This document shows, in pieces, positions 25,343 through 34,132 of a stretch of 64,000 nucleotides of DNA. Both the position numbers and the translations under genes were made by a program. The DNA is taken from assembly GCA_017398355.1 (NCBI GenBank), contig JAFQGD010000064.1, positions 1 to 64,000 on the forward strand, in the 5' to 3' direction. Each line of letters begins with the position of its first letter. Within the stretch, counting starts at the first letter, position 1. The stretch comes from Akkermansia sp. (GTDB taxonomy: Bacteria > Verrucomicrobiota > Verrucomicrobiia > Verrucomicrobiales > Akkermansiaceae). The notes under the pieces were generated by a model. The model was given only the letters and a program-made list of their open reading frames with translations. It was not told the origin of the DNA and searched no databases.

Positions 25343-26839
25343 TTACTTATCTTGAGCTTTCTCCCAACTGAAAGGTTCAAACTCTTTCTTGGCAGCCGGA
25401 TCAGCCCACGCGGGACGCCGCATAGCGTAGATAAGGAACGGTATCGCAGTAAACACTACACACCCTATCACTAAAATCCCTACATACAGCGCCGGGCTAC
25501 CCACGGGTATCTGCCCCGGGGGAATGAAGCTGAACACAAAGGCAAGAAAGCTCCCCAACAAGCCCAAACCTCCTACCAACCACATACCCAAAGTCTTACC
25601 GCCGGGAATACGGAATGTCCGCGGAGTATCTGGCTCACGATAGCGCAGATATATGGCAGCAGCAAACATCAGCATGTACATAATCAAATAAAGGATAATC
25701 GTCAGCTGCGATATGATTTGATAGGCCGTTTGAACGGTGGGCAATATCACAAAGAAAATGGACAGCAGAGTCACAACACCACCTTGAATCAACAGAATAC
25801 CCACCTGCACTCCATTCTTATTCGTATATTGCATGAAGCGTGGCAAATACCCGGCGCGGCCTACTTCCAGCAAACCCTTGGATGGGCCCCCTACCCAAGC
25901 CACCACTTGTGCCAGCACGCCAAAGGTCAAGCAAAGCGCCATCACCGGGCCCAGCCAGCTGACACCAAAATACGCAAACAACTTATCATACGCCACCAGT
26001 AAGCTCTGCACCAAGTTTATCTGACTCTGCGGAATGATGAAGCCAATAGCCAATGTGCCGAACACAAAAATCATCACAGTAATGACAGAGGCCATACCTA
26101 TGGCAAGCGGATAATTGTGCCCGGGGTTTTCCACATCTTTCACATGCACGGCGCTCATCTCCATACCGGCATAGAAAAGAAAGATACTGGCCGCCAGCAC
26201 AATGTTATTGAAATTGCTCAAATCCGGCACAAAATCACTCGCCTGCATGCTGATATCTATGGGGTTACCCATTCCCCAGTAAATCATACCCATGAGAACC
26301 AGTAGACCTGCCGGTATTACTGTGCCAAGCAATGAGCCCCACTTGGTGATACTTCCACTCGTGCGCATCCCCCTAAAATTGAGAAAGGTGGCCAACCAAT
26401 AAACAAGAAGCACCAAGCATAAGACATATTCACTATTGGAGGACAACGCTGCATCCCAACTCTGATTCGGCCCCATAAAGGCGATTGATACGGCGGCAAA
26501 CGTCAGCACCGTGGGAAACCAAATCGTGCTTTCTATCCACTGCAGCCATATCGCCAAAAAGCCCACCCTCGCACCAAAGGCTTCCCCAACCCAGCGGAAA
26601 ACACCTCCTTTCTCCGGCCAGCCCGTTGTCAGCTCTGCTGCCACCAATGATACCGGTATCAGAAAAAATATGGCGGCAAATATGTAATAAAATGCCGAAC
26701 TGAGGCCATACGTACTCTCAGCCGGTAGACCGCGCAGGCTCACAATGGCCGACACATTAATCATAGCCAGCGTAAAAACTCCCATTCGCAGAGCTTTGCG
26801 ACCGGCCGGAACTGCTGATTTATCTTGTAATTTATTCAT
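25343..26839 (-). CDS. APC-family amino acid antiporter (GadC-like)
   Basis: About 498 residues with 12 hydrophobic segments, starting LRMGVFTLAMINVSAIVSLRGLP and continuing with FYYIFAAIFFLIPVSLVAAELTTGW, which is the pattern of glutamate/GABA or related antiporters (GadC group). The C-terminus is a charged cytosolic tail (KKEFEPFSWEKAQDK). It takes up an amino acid in exchange for a decarboxylated product in acid-resistance systems, but no decarboxylase is adjacent. The start at 26839 overlaps the stop of a small upstream frame by ATGA. Substrate unassigned. Confidence 0.87.
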   Translation of the reverse strand: MNKLQDKSAVPAGRKALRMGVFTLAMINVSAIVSLRGLPAESTYGLSSAFYYIFAAIFFLIPVSLVAAELTTGWPEKGGVFRWVGEAFGARVGFLAIWLQWIESTIWFPTVLTFAAVSIAFMGPNQSWDAALSSNSEYVLCLVLLVYWLATFLNFRGMRTSGSITKWGSLLGTVIPAGLLVLMGMIYWGMGNPIDISMQASDFVPDLSNFNNIVLAASIFLFYAGMEMSAVHVKDVENPGHNYPLAIGMASVITVMIFVFGTLAIGFIIPQSQINLVQSLLVAYDKLFAYFGVSWLGPVMALCLTFGVLAQVVAWVGGPSKGLLEVGRAGYLPRFMQYTNKNGVQVGILLIQGGVVTLLSIFFVILPTVQTAYQIISQLTIILYLIMYMLMFAAAIYLRYREPDTPRTFRIPGGKTLGMWLVGGLGLLGSFLAFVFSFIPPGQIPVGSPALYVGILVIGCVVFTAIPFLIYAMRRPAWADPAAKKEFEPFSWEKAQDK

Positions 26840-27024
26840 AATTCTGTTTGCTTGGCGTGCGGCGCAGCGTTCTCCATATCGGGTAAAGGCCATTCGTTCG
26901 CACTGGATTCATAATAGAGAGAAACCATCCGATTGAGCGGATATACCGCCCCGAACAAGTCCTCGGCACCCGTTGACGAGAGCCGTAAAGCCCCGTTCGC
27001 TTCCTGTTCATCTTGATTCTCCAT
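26836..27024 (-). CDS. Small hypothetical protein coupled to the GadC-like gene
   Basis: A 62-residue frame beginning MENQDEQEANGALRL. Its TGA overlaps the ATG of the permease (ATGA), the usual sign of translational coupling. No membrane segment and no recognised domain; the middle has GAEDLFGAVYPLNRMVSLYY. An upstream start would add 27 Cys/Lys-rich residues. It may be a short accessory protein or a coupling leader. Confidence is modest because a protein this small cannot be checked by family. Confidence 0.45.
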   Translation of the reverse strand: MENQDEQEANGALRLSSTGAEDLFGAVYPLNRMVSLYYESSANEWPLPDMENAAPHAKQTEL

Positions 27025-27122
27025 ACTCAGAAATGATGCACACAAGCCCCCCTTTTGTTCTATATATGGTGGAGCTTTCTTGCACGAAATTGAAAAATTA
27101 CACAAAAAGTACTAAATAATGC

Positions 27123-27151
27123 TTGACTTTCTTCCCTGAATGATGTACATA
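27123..27151 (+). promoter_or_regulatory. rpsN promoter
   Basis: TTGACT at 27123-27128, 17-bp spacer, TACATA at 27146-27151, 16 bases before the rpsN start. Confidence 0.6.
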
Positions 27152-27167
27152 ACGCCCCCACAAAGTT

Positions 27168-27437
27168 ATGGCTAAGAAAAGCTGGATAGAAAGAAACAAA
27201 AAGAAGGCAGCTGTCGCGGCTCGCTATGCAGACCTCCGCGCCAAGCTGAAGGCTGAGGGCGACTATATTGGTCTTACAATGCTTCCGCGCAATGCTTCCC
27301 CTGTTCGCCAGGTGAACCGCTGCGAGCTGACGGGGCGTCGTCACGCATTCCTGCGTCGCTTCCATCTCTCTCGTATCGCTTTCCGCGAACTTGCTAATGC
27401 CGGTATGATTCCTGGCGTGACGAAGTCCAGCTGGTAA
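27168..27437 (+). CDS. rpsN: 30S ribosomal protein S14
   Basis: An 89-residue basic protein starting [20 protein letters not shown] with the S14 signature [19 protein letters not shown] and [20 protein letters not shown]. It has only one Cys, so it is the long zinc-free (C-minus) type. It is not in the usual large ribosomal-protein operon but stands alone with its own promoter; the FmdB-like gene follows after 65 bases. Confidence 0.97.
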   Translation: MAKKSWIERNKKKAAVAARYADLRAKLKAEGDYIGLTMLPRNASPVRQVNRCELTGRRHAFLRRFHLSRIAFRELANAGMIPGVTKSSW

Positions 27438-27465
27438 GCCCGATACAATACTTGACATTTTTCCT

Positions 27466-27496
27466 GCGCGGGTTATTCTATATGAGTAACCCGCGC
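27466..27496 (+). promoter_or_regulatory. Hairpin between rpsN and the FmdB-like gene
   Basis: Perfect 10-bp inverted repeat GCGCGGGTTA (27466-27475) / TAACCCGCGC (27487-27496), 11-base loop, ending 6 bases before the ATG at 27503. No T-run follows, so it may attenuate rpsN read-through or hinder initiation of the next gene. Confidence 0.5.
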
Positions 27497-27502
27497 TTGC
27501 AT

Positions 27503-27763
27503 ATGCCAATTTACGAATACATCTCTGAGAACCCGGATGACCCAACAAAATCGTGCCGGGTGTGTCGCAAAGGTTTTGAACTGATGCGAGCGGTGGATCG
27601 TGAACCACTGACGCGGTGTTTGTATTGCAAGAATCCCATCCGCAAAAAGATAGGCCGCGTCAATGTGCCAAAAATTACGGCGCCCATCTCCATATCTGAT
27701 GCCAAGAAAGCCGGTTTCACCGTCATGGAAAAGCGAGATACCGGCGTATATGAAAAGCTCTGA
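27503..27763 (+). CDS. FmdB-like zinc-ribbon protein
   Basis: An 86-residue protein starting MPIYEYISEN, the typical FmdB/CxxC_CxxC_SSSS N-terminus. It has two CxxC pairs, CRVC (SCRVCRKGFELMR) and CLYC (RCLYCKNPIRK), which should bind one zinc. An in-frame ATG at 27482 would add 7 residues lying inside the hairpin. Members are common next to housekeeping genes and their job is not known; some act in regulation. It is read with rpsN. Confidence 0.8.
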   Translation: MPIYEYISENPDDPTKSCRVCRKGFELMRAVDREPLTRCLYCKNPIRKKIGRVNVPKITAPISISDAKKAGFTVMEKRDTGVYEKL

Positions 27764-27808
27764 CTCTCTCCTCCCCCCCCTTCTTCCTATACTATCACCT
27801 CACTCTAA

Positions 27809-29206
27809 ATGGACATATTCCTAACACCTGAACAAGTTTCCGCATTGCAATGGGATTACCCGAGCATAGGAGCCATCCTGCTCTTCATCATCGGTATTGC
27901 CTTTTTCTTGTTTCTCAACGCCTTTTTCGTAGCAAATGAGTTTGCAAGCGCCCGCGTGCGCGAAAGCCAGTTGGCTGAAAACGACGAGGACAGCAAAGCC
28001 CAAGCCAAACGCCGCAAAACAGCACGGCATATCGTACGCCATCTGGATACCTACCTCTCGGCCAACCAAGTAGGCATCACCATCGCCTCTCTGGCATTGG
28101 GTGCCATGGGTGAGCCCTTCATCAGCAGCCTGATTGCCCCTCTTCTGACATACTTCCTTCACCTGTCGGAAACGGTGGTACACGTCATTTCCTACACCTT
28201 GGCATACGCCCTGTTCACCTTTGCTCACGTGGTCCTGGGTGAGCTCGTACCCAAGAGCTTGGCCATACGACACCCGTTAGAAATATCAATGGGCACAGCC
28301 GTGTGGATGAAGCGTTTTGCCACCGCCACTTCATGGATTATTCACATCTTCAACAACACGGCAAATGCCATCGCTCACCGTGTCTTCGGGGTAGACCCGC
28401 ACTATGAACCTCAATCCTCTCACAGCGCAGAAGAAATTGCCCTCATCGTAGAACAAAGTGGCCGCAGCAATGAGGTGACGAAAACGGAAGCGGAAATCTC
28501 CATGAATGCCTTGGAGCTCAACGACCGCGCCGTACGCGATATCTTTGTCCCCCGCAACAGTGTTGAAGTGCTGGATATCAACGATGATTTTCAATACAAC
28601 CTTGAGCGCGTATGCACCAGCCGCCACAGCCGATTCACCTTGGTAGATGGCAGTCTGGACGATGTGAAAGGCTGGATACATGTAAAAGACATGCTCAAGC
28701 TGGTGCAAACCCCCGACCCGCAAATCATGAGTATGCGCCGCGAGCTCAAGCTGGTACCGGAGACAATGAAACTGGATACTCTGCTCAACTTTTTTTCCAA
28801 GGAGCGTACTCACTGCGCCCTAGTGGTAGACGAATACGGGGTGGCTCTGGGCTTGGTATACTTGGATGACCTGCTGGAAGAAATCGTAGGCAACGATATT
28901 CAAGACGAATTCGAGGCAGAAGACCCCAGCGAGTTCATGACCATCGCCAACGGGCAATATATAGCCAACGGTGCGCTCACCCTCTTTGATTTGGAGGAAG
29001 AGCTGCCCGGTATTGGCGAGATTGAAAGTGACAGTGGTGTTTCCACCATCGGTGGGTACATCACCGATCAACTTGGCCACCTCCCGGAAGTCAATGAGCA
29101 ACTCCGAATCAAAGACTACATGGTAACGGTGACCGGTACAGATGGCCGCCGAGTCACCCAGCTGAAGCTGGAGCACGATCCCCTCCCGGAACCGGAGGAG
29201 GCCTAA
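27809..29206 (+). CDS. CNNM/CorC hemolysin-type membrane protein
   Basis: A 465-residue protein: an N-terminal DUF21 (CNNM) membrane domain with about four helices (AILLFIIGIAFFLFLNAFF, YLSANQVGITIASLALGAMGEP, VLGELVPKSLAIRHP), then paired CBS domains (VRDIFVPRNSVEVLDI, RTHCALVVDEYGVALGLVYLDDLLEEIVG), then a CorC_HlyC domain with IGEIESDSGVSTIGGYI. The family is linked to Mg2+/Co2+ export; the old hemolysin name is not meant literally. Its TAA overlaps the next ATG by one base (TAATG). Confidence 0.92.
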   Translation: MDIFLTPEQVSALQWDYPSIGAILLFIIGIAFFLFLNAFFVANEFASARVRESQLAENDEDSKAQAKRRKTARHIVRHLDTYLSANQVGITIASLALGAMGEPFISSLIAPLLTYFLHLSETVVHVISYTLAYALFTFAHVVLGELVPKSLAIRHPLEISMGTAVWMKRFATATSWIIHIFNNTANAIAHRVFGVDPHYEPQSSHSAEEIALIVEQSGRSNEVTKTEAEISMNALELNDRAVRDIFVPRNSVEVLDINDDFQYNLERVCTSRHSRFTLVDGSLDDVKGWIHVKDMLKLVQTPDPQIMSMRRELKLVPETMKLDTLLNFFSKERTHCALVVDEYGVALGLVYLDDLLEEIVGNDIQDEFEAEDPSEFMTIANGQYIANGALTLFDLEEELPGIGEIESDSGVSTIGGYITDQLGHLPEVNEQLRIKDYMVTVTGTDGRRVTQLKLEHDPLPEPEEA

Positions 29207-29661
29207 TGCAGCAAAACTTGCTCACCATGCTGCGTAACTTCTTCATCGCCGCCGGCATCAGCTCTGCCATCTGCGCGGCCATCTTTATCCCGGACTGGTG
29301 GGAAGACCCACGCGAAATAGCCATCGGGGAATGGAAAGAAGTAGGACGGAGAAGCTTAGCGGCTGAGGTTGATGCCTCCGGTATCAGCTGGCGAGGCTAC
29401 GGGCGCCACGGCAAACTCACCTATGAATGGTTGCAGACAGAGGAAGAACCCTACCGCGTCCGCATCCGAAAAGAGCAAACCATTGTAGATGCCAACATCA
29501 CCTTCAACGGAAAAGACGAAGCCATCCTCGAACCGGAAATCTACGACAAATTACCGGATATAGCACGCAGCTATATCCGCAGCCAAAATAAACGCAACAA
29601 ACGGCCGGAAAAAGAAATAATTTTCATGTTCCGCCGCGTAGAGCCCAAGGAAGCCCACTAA
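29206..29661 (+). CDS. Hypothetical membrane-anchored protein
   Basis: 151 residues with one N-terminal hydrophobic segment (FFIAAGISSAICAAIFIP) and a soluble, mixed-charge body with Trp-rich WWEDPREIAIGEWKEVG and YEWLQTEEEPYRVRIRKEQ. I do not recognise the family. Its start overlaps the stop of the CNNM/CorC gene (TAATG), so it is co-translated with it and may be an accessory subunit, but this is inference. Confidence 0.7.
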   Translation: MQQNLLTMLRNFFIAAGISSAICAAIFIPDWWEDPREIAIGEWKEVGRRSLAAEVDASGISWRGYGRHGKLTYEWLQTEEEPYRVRIRKEQTIVDANITFNGKDEAILEPEIYDKLPDIARSYIRSQNKRNKRPEKEIIFMFRRVEPKEAH

Positions 29662-29687
29662 AGCCCTCCTGAAGCCACAATTCTCAT

Positions 29688-29716
29688 TTGACATCAACCG
29701 ACCGCTTGGGTACAAT
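29688..29716 (+). promoter_or_regulatory. trmB promoter, leaderless type
   Basis: A near-consensus TTGACA (29688-29693), 17-bp spacer, TACAAT (29711-29716). The ATG at 29725 is 9 bases from the -10 box, where transcription would start, so the message should have no leader. Confidence 0.75.
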
Positions 29717-29724
29717 GCTGGCAG

Positions 29725-30312
29725 ATGAGCACGGCTTTTGTACCAGAGGACTATTTCCGCCAATACGGAGTACCAGAAATCTTCGGCGAGGGTGAAACCT
29801 GCGAGGTTGATTTAGGGTGCGGAGATGGCGGGTTCCTGCTGGCAATGGCTGCCCACTACCCGGAGCGCCGCTTTTTGGGGGTGGAACGCCTGCTGGGGCG
29901 CATCCGCAAGGTATGCAGCGAAAGCGCTCGCCGAGGGCTCACCAATGTGCGCGGGCTACGAGTAGAGAGCCGCTACTTTTTAGAATGGCTGATAGCCCCC
30001 GGCAGCATCAGCCGCCTTCACTACCTCTTCCCCGACCCCTGGCCCAAAGAAAAACACCACAAGAACCGCTTGGTGCAGGATTCTTTCATCCCCGTATTAC
30101 ACCGGGCTTTGGCACCCGGTGGCGAGGTTCTCTTCAAAACTGACCACGAGGATTATTTCATCTGGGTATGTGAAAAGATGGAAGCCTCCCCCCTGTTCAC
30201 CCGCTGCGACTGGGTGGATGATTTCTACCCCAAGACCGACTTCCAACAACAGTGGGAAGCCATGGGTAAATCCATCTATGCAGCCAGATTCATCCGCAAC
30301 AATGGCATTTGA
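29725..30312 (+). CDS. trmB: tRNA (guanine-N7)-methyltransferase
   Basis: A 195-residue Rossmann-fold methyltransferase that makes m7G46 in tRNA. The SAM-binding motif is VDLGCGDGGFLLAMA with RRFLGVERLLGRI, and the TrmB signature LHYLFPDPWPKEKHHKNRLV is present. Its end overlaps the start of tgt by 11 bases, so trmB, tgt and yajC form one operon. Confidence 0.96.
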   Translation: MSTAFVPEDYFRQYGVPEIFGEGETCEVDLGCGDGGFLLAMAAHYPERRFLGVERLLGRIRKVCSESARRGLTNVRGLRVESRYFLEWLIAPGSISRLHYLFPDPWPKEKHHKNRLVQDSFIPVLHRALAPGGEVLFKTDHEDYFIWVCEKMEASPLFTRCDWVDDFYPKTDFQQQWEAMGKSIYAARFIRNNGI

Positions 30313-31432
30313 GCTTCTCACAACGGACCCCTCGGGGGCACGCCGAGGCGTGCTGCACCTACCGCATGGTGATGTGCAGACCCCCATTTTCATGCCCGTA
30401 GGCACACAAGGCACCGTTAAAACCCTGCACCCGGAAGATTTGGAAGCACTGGAGGCTCAAATCATCTTGGGCAATACATACCATCTGTGCCTGCGCCCGG
30501 GAGACGAGGCCATCCGCGATCTTGGCGGGCTTCACACCCTTTCAGGCTGGCGAAAACCCATTCTTACAGACTCCGGCGGCTTCCAAGTATGGAGCTTGGC
30601 ACGGTTGCGAAAAATCACAGAGGAGGGAGTGCGCTTCTGCAACCATATAGATGGGGCGTACATGATGCTCTCCCCCGAGCGCAGCATGGAAATACAAGCC
30701 AACCTCGGCAGCGACATCGCCATGCTCTTCGATGAATGCCCCCCCTACCCTTGCGACCGCAAATACGCCGAAAAATCCCTTGGCTACACCCTGCGCTGGG
30801 CCAAGCGGTGCAAAGCTTGGATTGATGAACACCAACCCATGAGCGGCAACGGCAAACAGCAACACTTCGGCATTGTCCAAGGCTCTGTATACGCAGACTT
30901 GCGTCGCCGCTGCGCGGAAGAACTCGCAGCCATGGATTTCGATGGCTATGCCATTGGTGGCGTTTCCGTGGGTGAACCGGAAGAGGAAATGCTGCGGGCC
31001 ATTGACAACACAGCGCCGTGGCTTCCGCAAAACAAAGCACGCTACGCCATGGGGCTAGGCACCCCCATTCAGCTACTGGAGATGATAGAGCGCGGGGTAG
31101 ACATGTTCGATTGTGTGATGCCCACGCGCTTGGCGCGCCACGGCGTAGCCCTCACTCCGGATGGTCCCATCCACATCAAAAACGAACGCTGGAAGAATGA
31201 CTCCAAGCCCCTTGATGCCGAGGGGCATCCCCACGTCACCCGCTTCTCCCGCGCAGCCATTCGCCACTTCTTCCGCGCCGGGGAAATGCTGGCTCTGCGT
31301 CTACTCTCATTCCAAAATCTTCATTTCTACCTCCGGCTCATGGCGCAAGCGAGAAGCGCCATCGAAACCGGGCAATTCGCTGCCTTCAAAAGCAGCTTCA
31401 TCTCGCGATACCTAGCCAAAGACATATCATGA
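30302..31432 (+). CDS. tgt: tRNA-guanine transglycosylase
   Basis: About 376 residues. It swaps the wobble guanine of GUN tRNAs for preQ1 on the way to queuosine. TPIFMPVGTQGTVKTL, ILTDSGGFQVWSL (active-site Asp), and GYAIGGVSVGEPEEEM match. A change worth noting is VMPTRLARHGVAL, again the family form. The usual C-terminal zinc-binding Cys cluster is not evident: the tail lacks the CxCxxC motif. The start at 30302 (MAFELLTTDP) lies inside the end of trmB; a longer frame upstream is a trmB shadow. Confidence 0.93.
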   Translation: MAFELLTTDPSGARRGVLHLPHGDVQTPIFMPVGTQGTVKTLHPEDLEALEAQIILGNTYHLCLRPGDEAIRDLGGLHTLSGWRKPILTDSGGFQVWSLARLRKITEEGVRFCNHIDGAYMMLSPERSMEIQANLGSDIAMLFDECPPYPCDRKYAEKSLGYTLRWAKRCKAWIDEHQPMSGNGKQQHFGIVQGSVYADLRRRCAEELAAMDFDGYAIGGVSVGEPEEEMLRAIDNTAPWLPQNKARYAMGLGTPIQLLEMIERGVDMFDCVMPTRLARHGVALTPDGPIHIKNERWKNDSKPLDAEGHPHVTRFSRAAIRHFFRAGEMLALRLLSFQNLHFYLRLMAQARSAIETGQFAAFKSSFISRYLAKDIS

Positions 31433-31830
31433 ACTACATTACCATCCTCGCACAGTCTACACCGGCTGCCCCCGCAGAAGCAAACGCTACCACCACCCAG
31501 CCCGCCAACACACCGGCCGGTGCCGAGGCTCCCGCCCAAGAAGGCAGCCCCCTGAGCATGCTTACCACATTCCTGCTCATCGGTGTCATCTTCTACTTCC
31601 TGCTCATCCGCCCGCAACAAAAGCAGCAAAAGGAACTCAAGGCTCGCCAAGAAAGCCTTAAGCCGGGAGATAAAGTCATCAGCGCCGGTGGCATCTACGG
31701 TATCATCCGCGAGGTGCAGCAAAATGCCGTCAAACTGGAAATTGCCCCCAACGTCATCATCAAGATTGATAAAACCAGCATTGTGCGCAATGTTTCCAAG
31801 GACGGCTCTGCCGAACCGGAAAAGAAGTAA
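31429..31830 (+). CDS. yajC: Preprotein translocase subunit YajC
   Basis: A 133-residue single-span protein. After an Ala/Pro/Thr-rich N-terminal stretch of about 35 residues comes the membrane helix LTTFLLIGVIFYFLLIRPQQ with the RPQQKQQKE motif, then the cytosolic small domain (KPGDKVISAGGIYGIIREV). YajC works with SecDF. The ATG overlaps the tgt stop (ATGA), the classic tgt-yajC order. secD is not downstream. Confidence 0.93.
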   Translation: MNYITILAQSTPAAPAEANATTTQPANTPAGAEAPAQEGSPLSMLTTFLLIGVIFYFLLIRPQQKQQKELKARQESLKPGDKVISAGGIYGIIREVQQNAVKLEIAPNVIIKIDKTSIVRNVSKDGSAEPEKK

Positions 31831-31878
31831 AGCGGGCATCCCGCGAAACTTTAGGCAACAAACGGGGTTATACCGAGC

Positions 31879-32721
31879 ATGAAAACTTGGTTCACAGCAG
31901 CAGTTCTTCTCAGCTGTACCCCCTTTGTTGCCCAAGCGGAAACACCACAAGAGCCGCTTCCCCCTGCCCACCACCGCACATTCTCCGGCAAAGCACCGCG
32001 CGCACACACACCCGAACAAATCGCTCTGCGTATGTTGGTTCGCAGTCTCCTCGTCCGCCATTATGATGCGGACAATAATGGGAAGCTGGATCGCAGCGAG
32101 CGAGAAGCCATGCAGCAAGAAGCACGCGAAGCCCTACGCCAGCAAGCCAAAGCTGTAGCCACTCGCTTTGACCACGACCATGACGGTATGCTCTCCCCCG
32201 AAGAACGCGAGGAAATGAGAAAATCTTTCCGCGCTCACAACAAGAAACACACCGGAGCACATCGCCACCACCACGCAACGCCCATCACACAAAAAGCAGG
32301 CAACGAACACAGCGAAGCGGCACCACCCAAAGCACACCGTCACCACCGCCGCATGGGTAAGATGGCACGCGAAATGGCCTATATCTCGCACAGACTCATG
32401 CTGCAGGCCTACGATAGCGATTCCAGCGGCCAGCTGAATGAGCACGAGATGGCCACCTGCCGCCAAGATGCCTTGAAACTGTATGAAAAGCGCAAGGCTG
32501 AACTCCTTTCCCGATTTGATACAGACCAAGACGGCACGCTCTCCGAAGCGGAGTACCAAAACGCCTGCGCCGGCCTACTGCCCCCTCCCCCGGCCGAGCA
32601 TGAAGGCCCCCACCAACACAAAGGCAAACGCCGGCGCGGCCACTTTGACCCACAACTCGCGGAGGATTGGTCTATCCTGCGCACACTCTCCCACCCGGCA
32701 TGCAACAAGTCTACCAACTAA
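31879..32721 (+). CDS. Secreted EF-hand protein
   Basis: A 280-residue exported protein: a signal peptide (MKTWFTAAVLLSCTPFVAQA, cut near residue 20) and four EF-hand loops at about 63-74 (DADNNGKLDRSE), 98-109 (DHDHDGMLSPEE), 179-190 (DSDSSGQLNEHE) and 214-225 (DTDQDGTLSEAE). Between the pairs lies a His-rich linker (HRHHHATP, HRHHRR) that may bind another metal. It probably binds calcium in the periplasm or outside. Its last 22 bases overlap the aroE start. Confidence 0.85.
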   Translation: MKTWFTAAVLLSCTPFVAQAETPQEPLPPAHHRTFSGKAPRAHTPEQIALRMLVRSLLVRHYDADNNGKLDRSEREAMQQEAREALRQQAKAVATRFDHDHDGMLSPEEREEMRKSFRAHNKKHTGAHRHHHATPITQKAGNEHSEAAPPKAHRHHRRMGKMAREMAYISHRLMLQAYDSDSSGQLNEHEMATCRQDALKLYEKRKAELLSRFDTDQDGTLSEAEYQNACAGLLPPPPAEHEGPHQHKGKRRRGHFDPQLAEDWSILRTLSHPACNKSTN

Positions 32722-33596
32722 GCGACCTCCTGCCGGCAAACCTGCAATACGGCAACAACACCGTGAAACTGGGCGTACTGGGAAACCCCATTGCGCACTC
32801 AAAATCCCCCCAAATGCAGCAAGCTGCGCTCGATGCAGCCCAACTACCGCATTCCTATATCCGCATCTACGCGGAGACAGAGAACTCTGCCTTTGAAAAC
32901 ACCGTGCAACACCTGCGCACTCTCGGTTTCATCGGTGCCAACGTCACCATACCTTTCAAAAAAAGAGCCCTGTACCTGGCAGATTCGGCGGATGCACTCT
33001 CCACACTCTGCGGCGCTGCAAATACCCTCATCTTCCGAGGGGGTCTATGCCATGCGGCCAATACAGATGGCCCCGGCTTTGCGAGAGCCATCTTTGAAAT
33101 GAGCGCACGCCACCTTCATGAGCTCCGAATTGTCATTCTGGGAGCCTGTGGTGGTGCGGGTTCTGCCTTAGCGGCACAATGTGCCCTCTCTGCTTGCCCC
33201 CAAATTTGCTTGGTAAACCGCCCCCGCCCCGAGCTGCAGCACCTTTGTGATACATTGGCTCCTCACTCAACAGGAAGGGTAGATACCTGCACCTTTGATG
33301 AGACCTCCTTGCTGCAACAAGTCATTCAGGAAGCTGACCTCATCGTCAACGCTACCGCCTTAGGCCTGCACCCCGGCGACCCTATGCCTCTCCCCGCAGA
33401 ATGGCTCCGCCCCGGCCAATTCGTCTACGACATCGTCACGCACGATACACCCTTCCGCCACCAAGCAGCCACTCGTGGCTGCACTACGGCCAATGGACTC
33501 AGCATGCTCCTTTGGCAAGGCGCCTACGCCTTTGAACACTGGTTCGGTTTTCTCCCGGACATTGAGGCCATGCGAGAGGCTCTTCTTCATTGCTAA
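32700..33596 (+). CDS. aroE: Shikimate dehydrogenase
   Basis: About 298 residues. It reduces 3-dehydroshikimate with NADPH in aromatic amino acid synthesis. The substrate motif GVLGNPIAHSKSPQMQQ, the catalytic Lys in NVTIPFKKRAL, the AANTDGPGFARAI block, the nucleotide-binding ILGACGGAGSALAAQC and NATALGLHPGDPMPL are all visible. The ATG at 32700 (MQQVYQLSDLL) overlaps the EF-hand gene end; a start at 32667 is less likely. Confidence 0.95.
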   Translation: MQQVYQLSDLLPANLQYGNNTVKLGVLGNPIAHSKSPQMQQAALDAAQLPHSYIRIYAETENSAFENTVQHLRTLGFIGANVTIPFKKRALYLADSADALSTLCGAANTLIFRGGLCHAANTDGPGFARAIFEMSARHLHELRIVILGACGGAGSALAAQCALSACPQICLVNRPRPELQHLCDTLAPHSTGRVDTCTFDETSLLQQVIQEADLIVNATALGLHPGDPMPLPAEWLRPGQFVYDIVTHDTPFRHQAATRGCTTANGLSMLLWQGAYAFEHWFGFLPDIEAMREALLHC

Positions 33597-33640
33597 AAAA
33601 AGGCAGCCCAATGCCTGCTTATTCTTCATTTTCCCTTGAA

Positions 33641-33681
33641 AGAGAAAAAGCCGAAAAGCGGTCCTCGTAAATGAGAACCGC
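33641..33681 (-). terminator. rpsF terminator
   Basis: On the minus strand a 9-bp stem with one wobble (33681-33673 with 33666-33658), loop ATTTAC, followed by TTTTCGGCTTTTTC. Confidence 0.75.
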
Positions 33682-33725
33682 CAACGGCAGAAATACACAA
33701 ATGGGTCAGAGACCCGCGGCGTTAA

Positions 33726-34004
33726 TTACTTAACGCGGTAGTACTGGTAGTGAACACGCTCGTCGATGGCGAGAGCCTCGCGCACGGTGCGAATCACAGT
33801 GGGTTCCGCGTCGAACGAGAAGAGCATGTACTGACCGAACTTGAGGTGGTCAGACTCATAAGCAAACTCACGGCGGCCGATGTTCTTGGTCTCCGTCACT
33901 TTGGCGCCAGCCTCCGTCAGCTTCTCCGTCATCGCGGCGGTCAGCTCATCGAGCGTGGCAGATCCCTTCATGTTCAGGACGATCAGTGCTTCGTACTTTC
34001 TCAT
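33726..34004 (-). CDS. rpsF: 30S ribosomal protein S6
   Basis: A 92-residue protein starting MRKYEALIVLNMKGSATLDEL with the S6 pattern NIGRREFAYESDHLKFGQYMLFSFDAEPT and ending in RVHYQYYRVK. It binds S18 in the 30S platform. There is no ssb or rpsR gene next to it, so the usual S6 operon is broken. No clear promoter or SD was found in front of it. Confidence 0.96.
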   Translation of the reverse strand: MRKYEALIVLNMKGSATLDELTAAMTEKLTEAGAKVTETKNIGRREFAYESDHLKFGQYMLFSFDAEPTVIRTVREALAIDERVHYQYYRVK

Positions 34005-34132
34005 AATAATGTTTTTGTAAGGTGTCTAGCAGTCTGCGTGTAAAAACGCGCTGCGCAAGGATGCACCTTTTTTGAACAGAATGCAAGCCTAAAATGTGTT
34101 TCTAGCTAATTTTTCTGTGTATGCGTGAAAAA

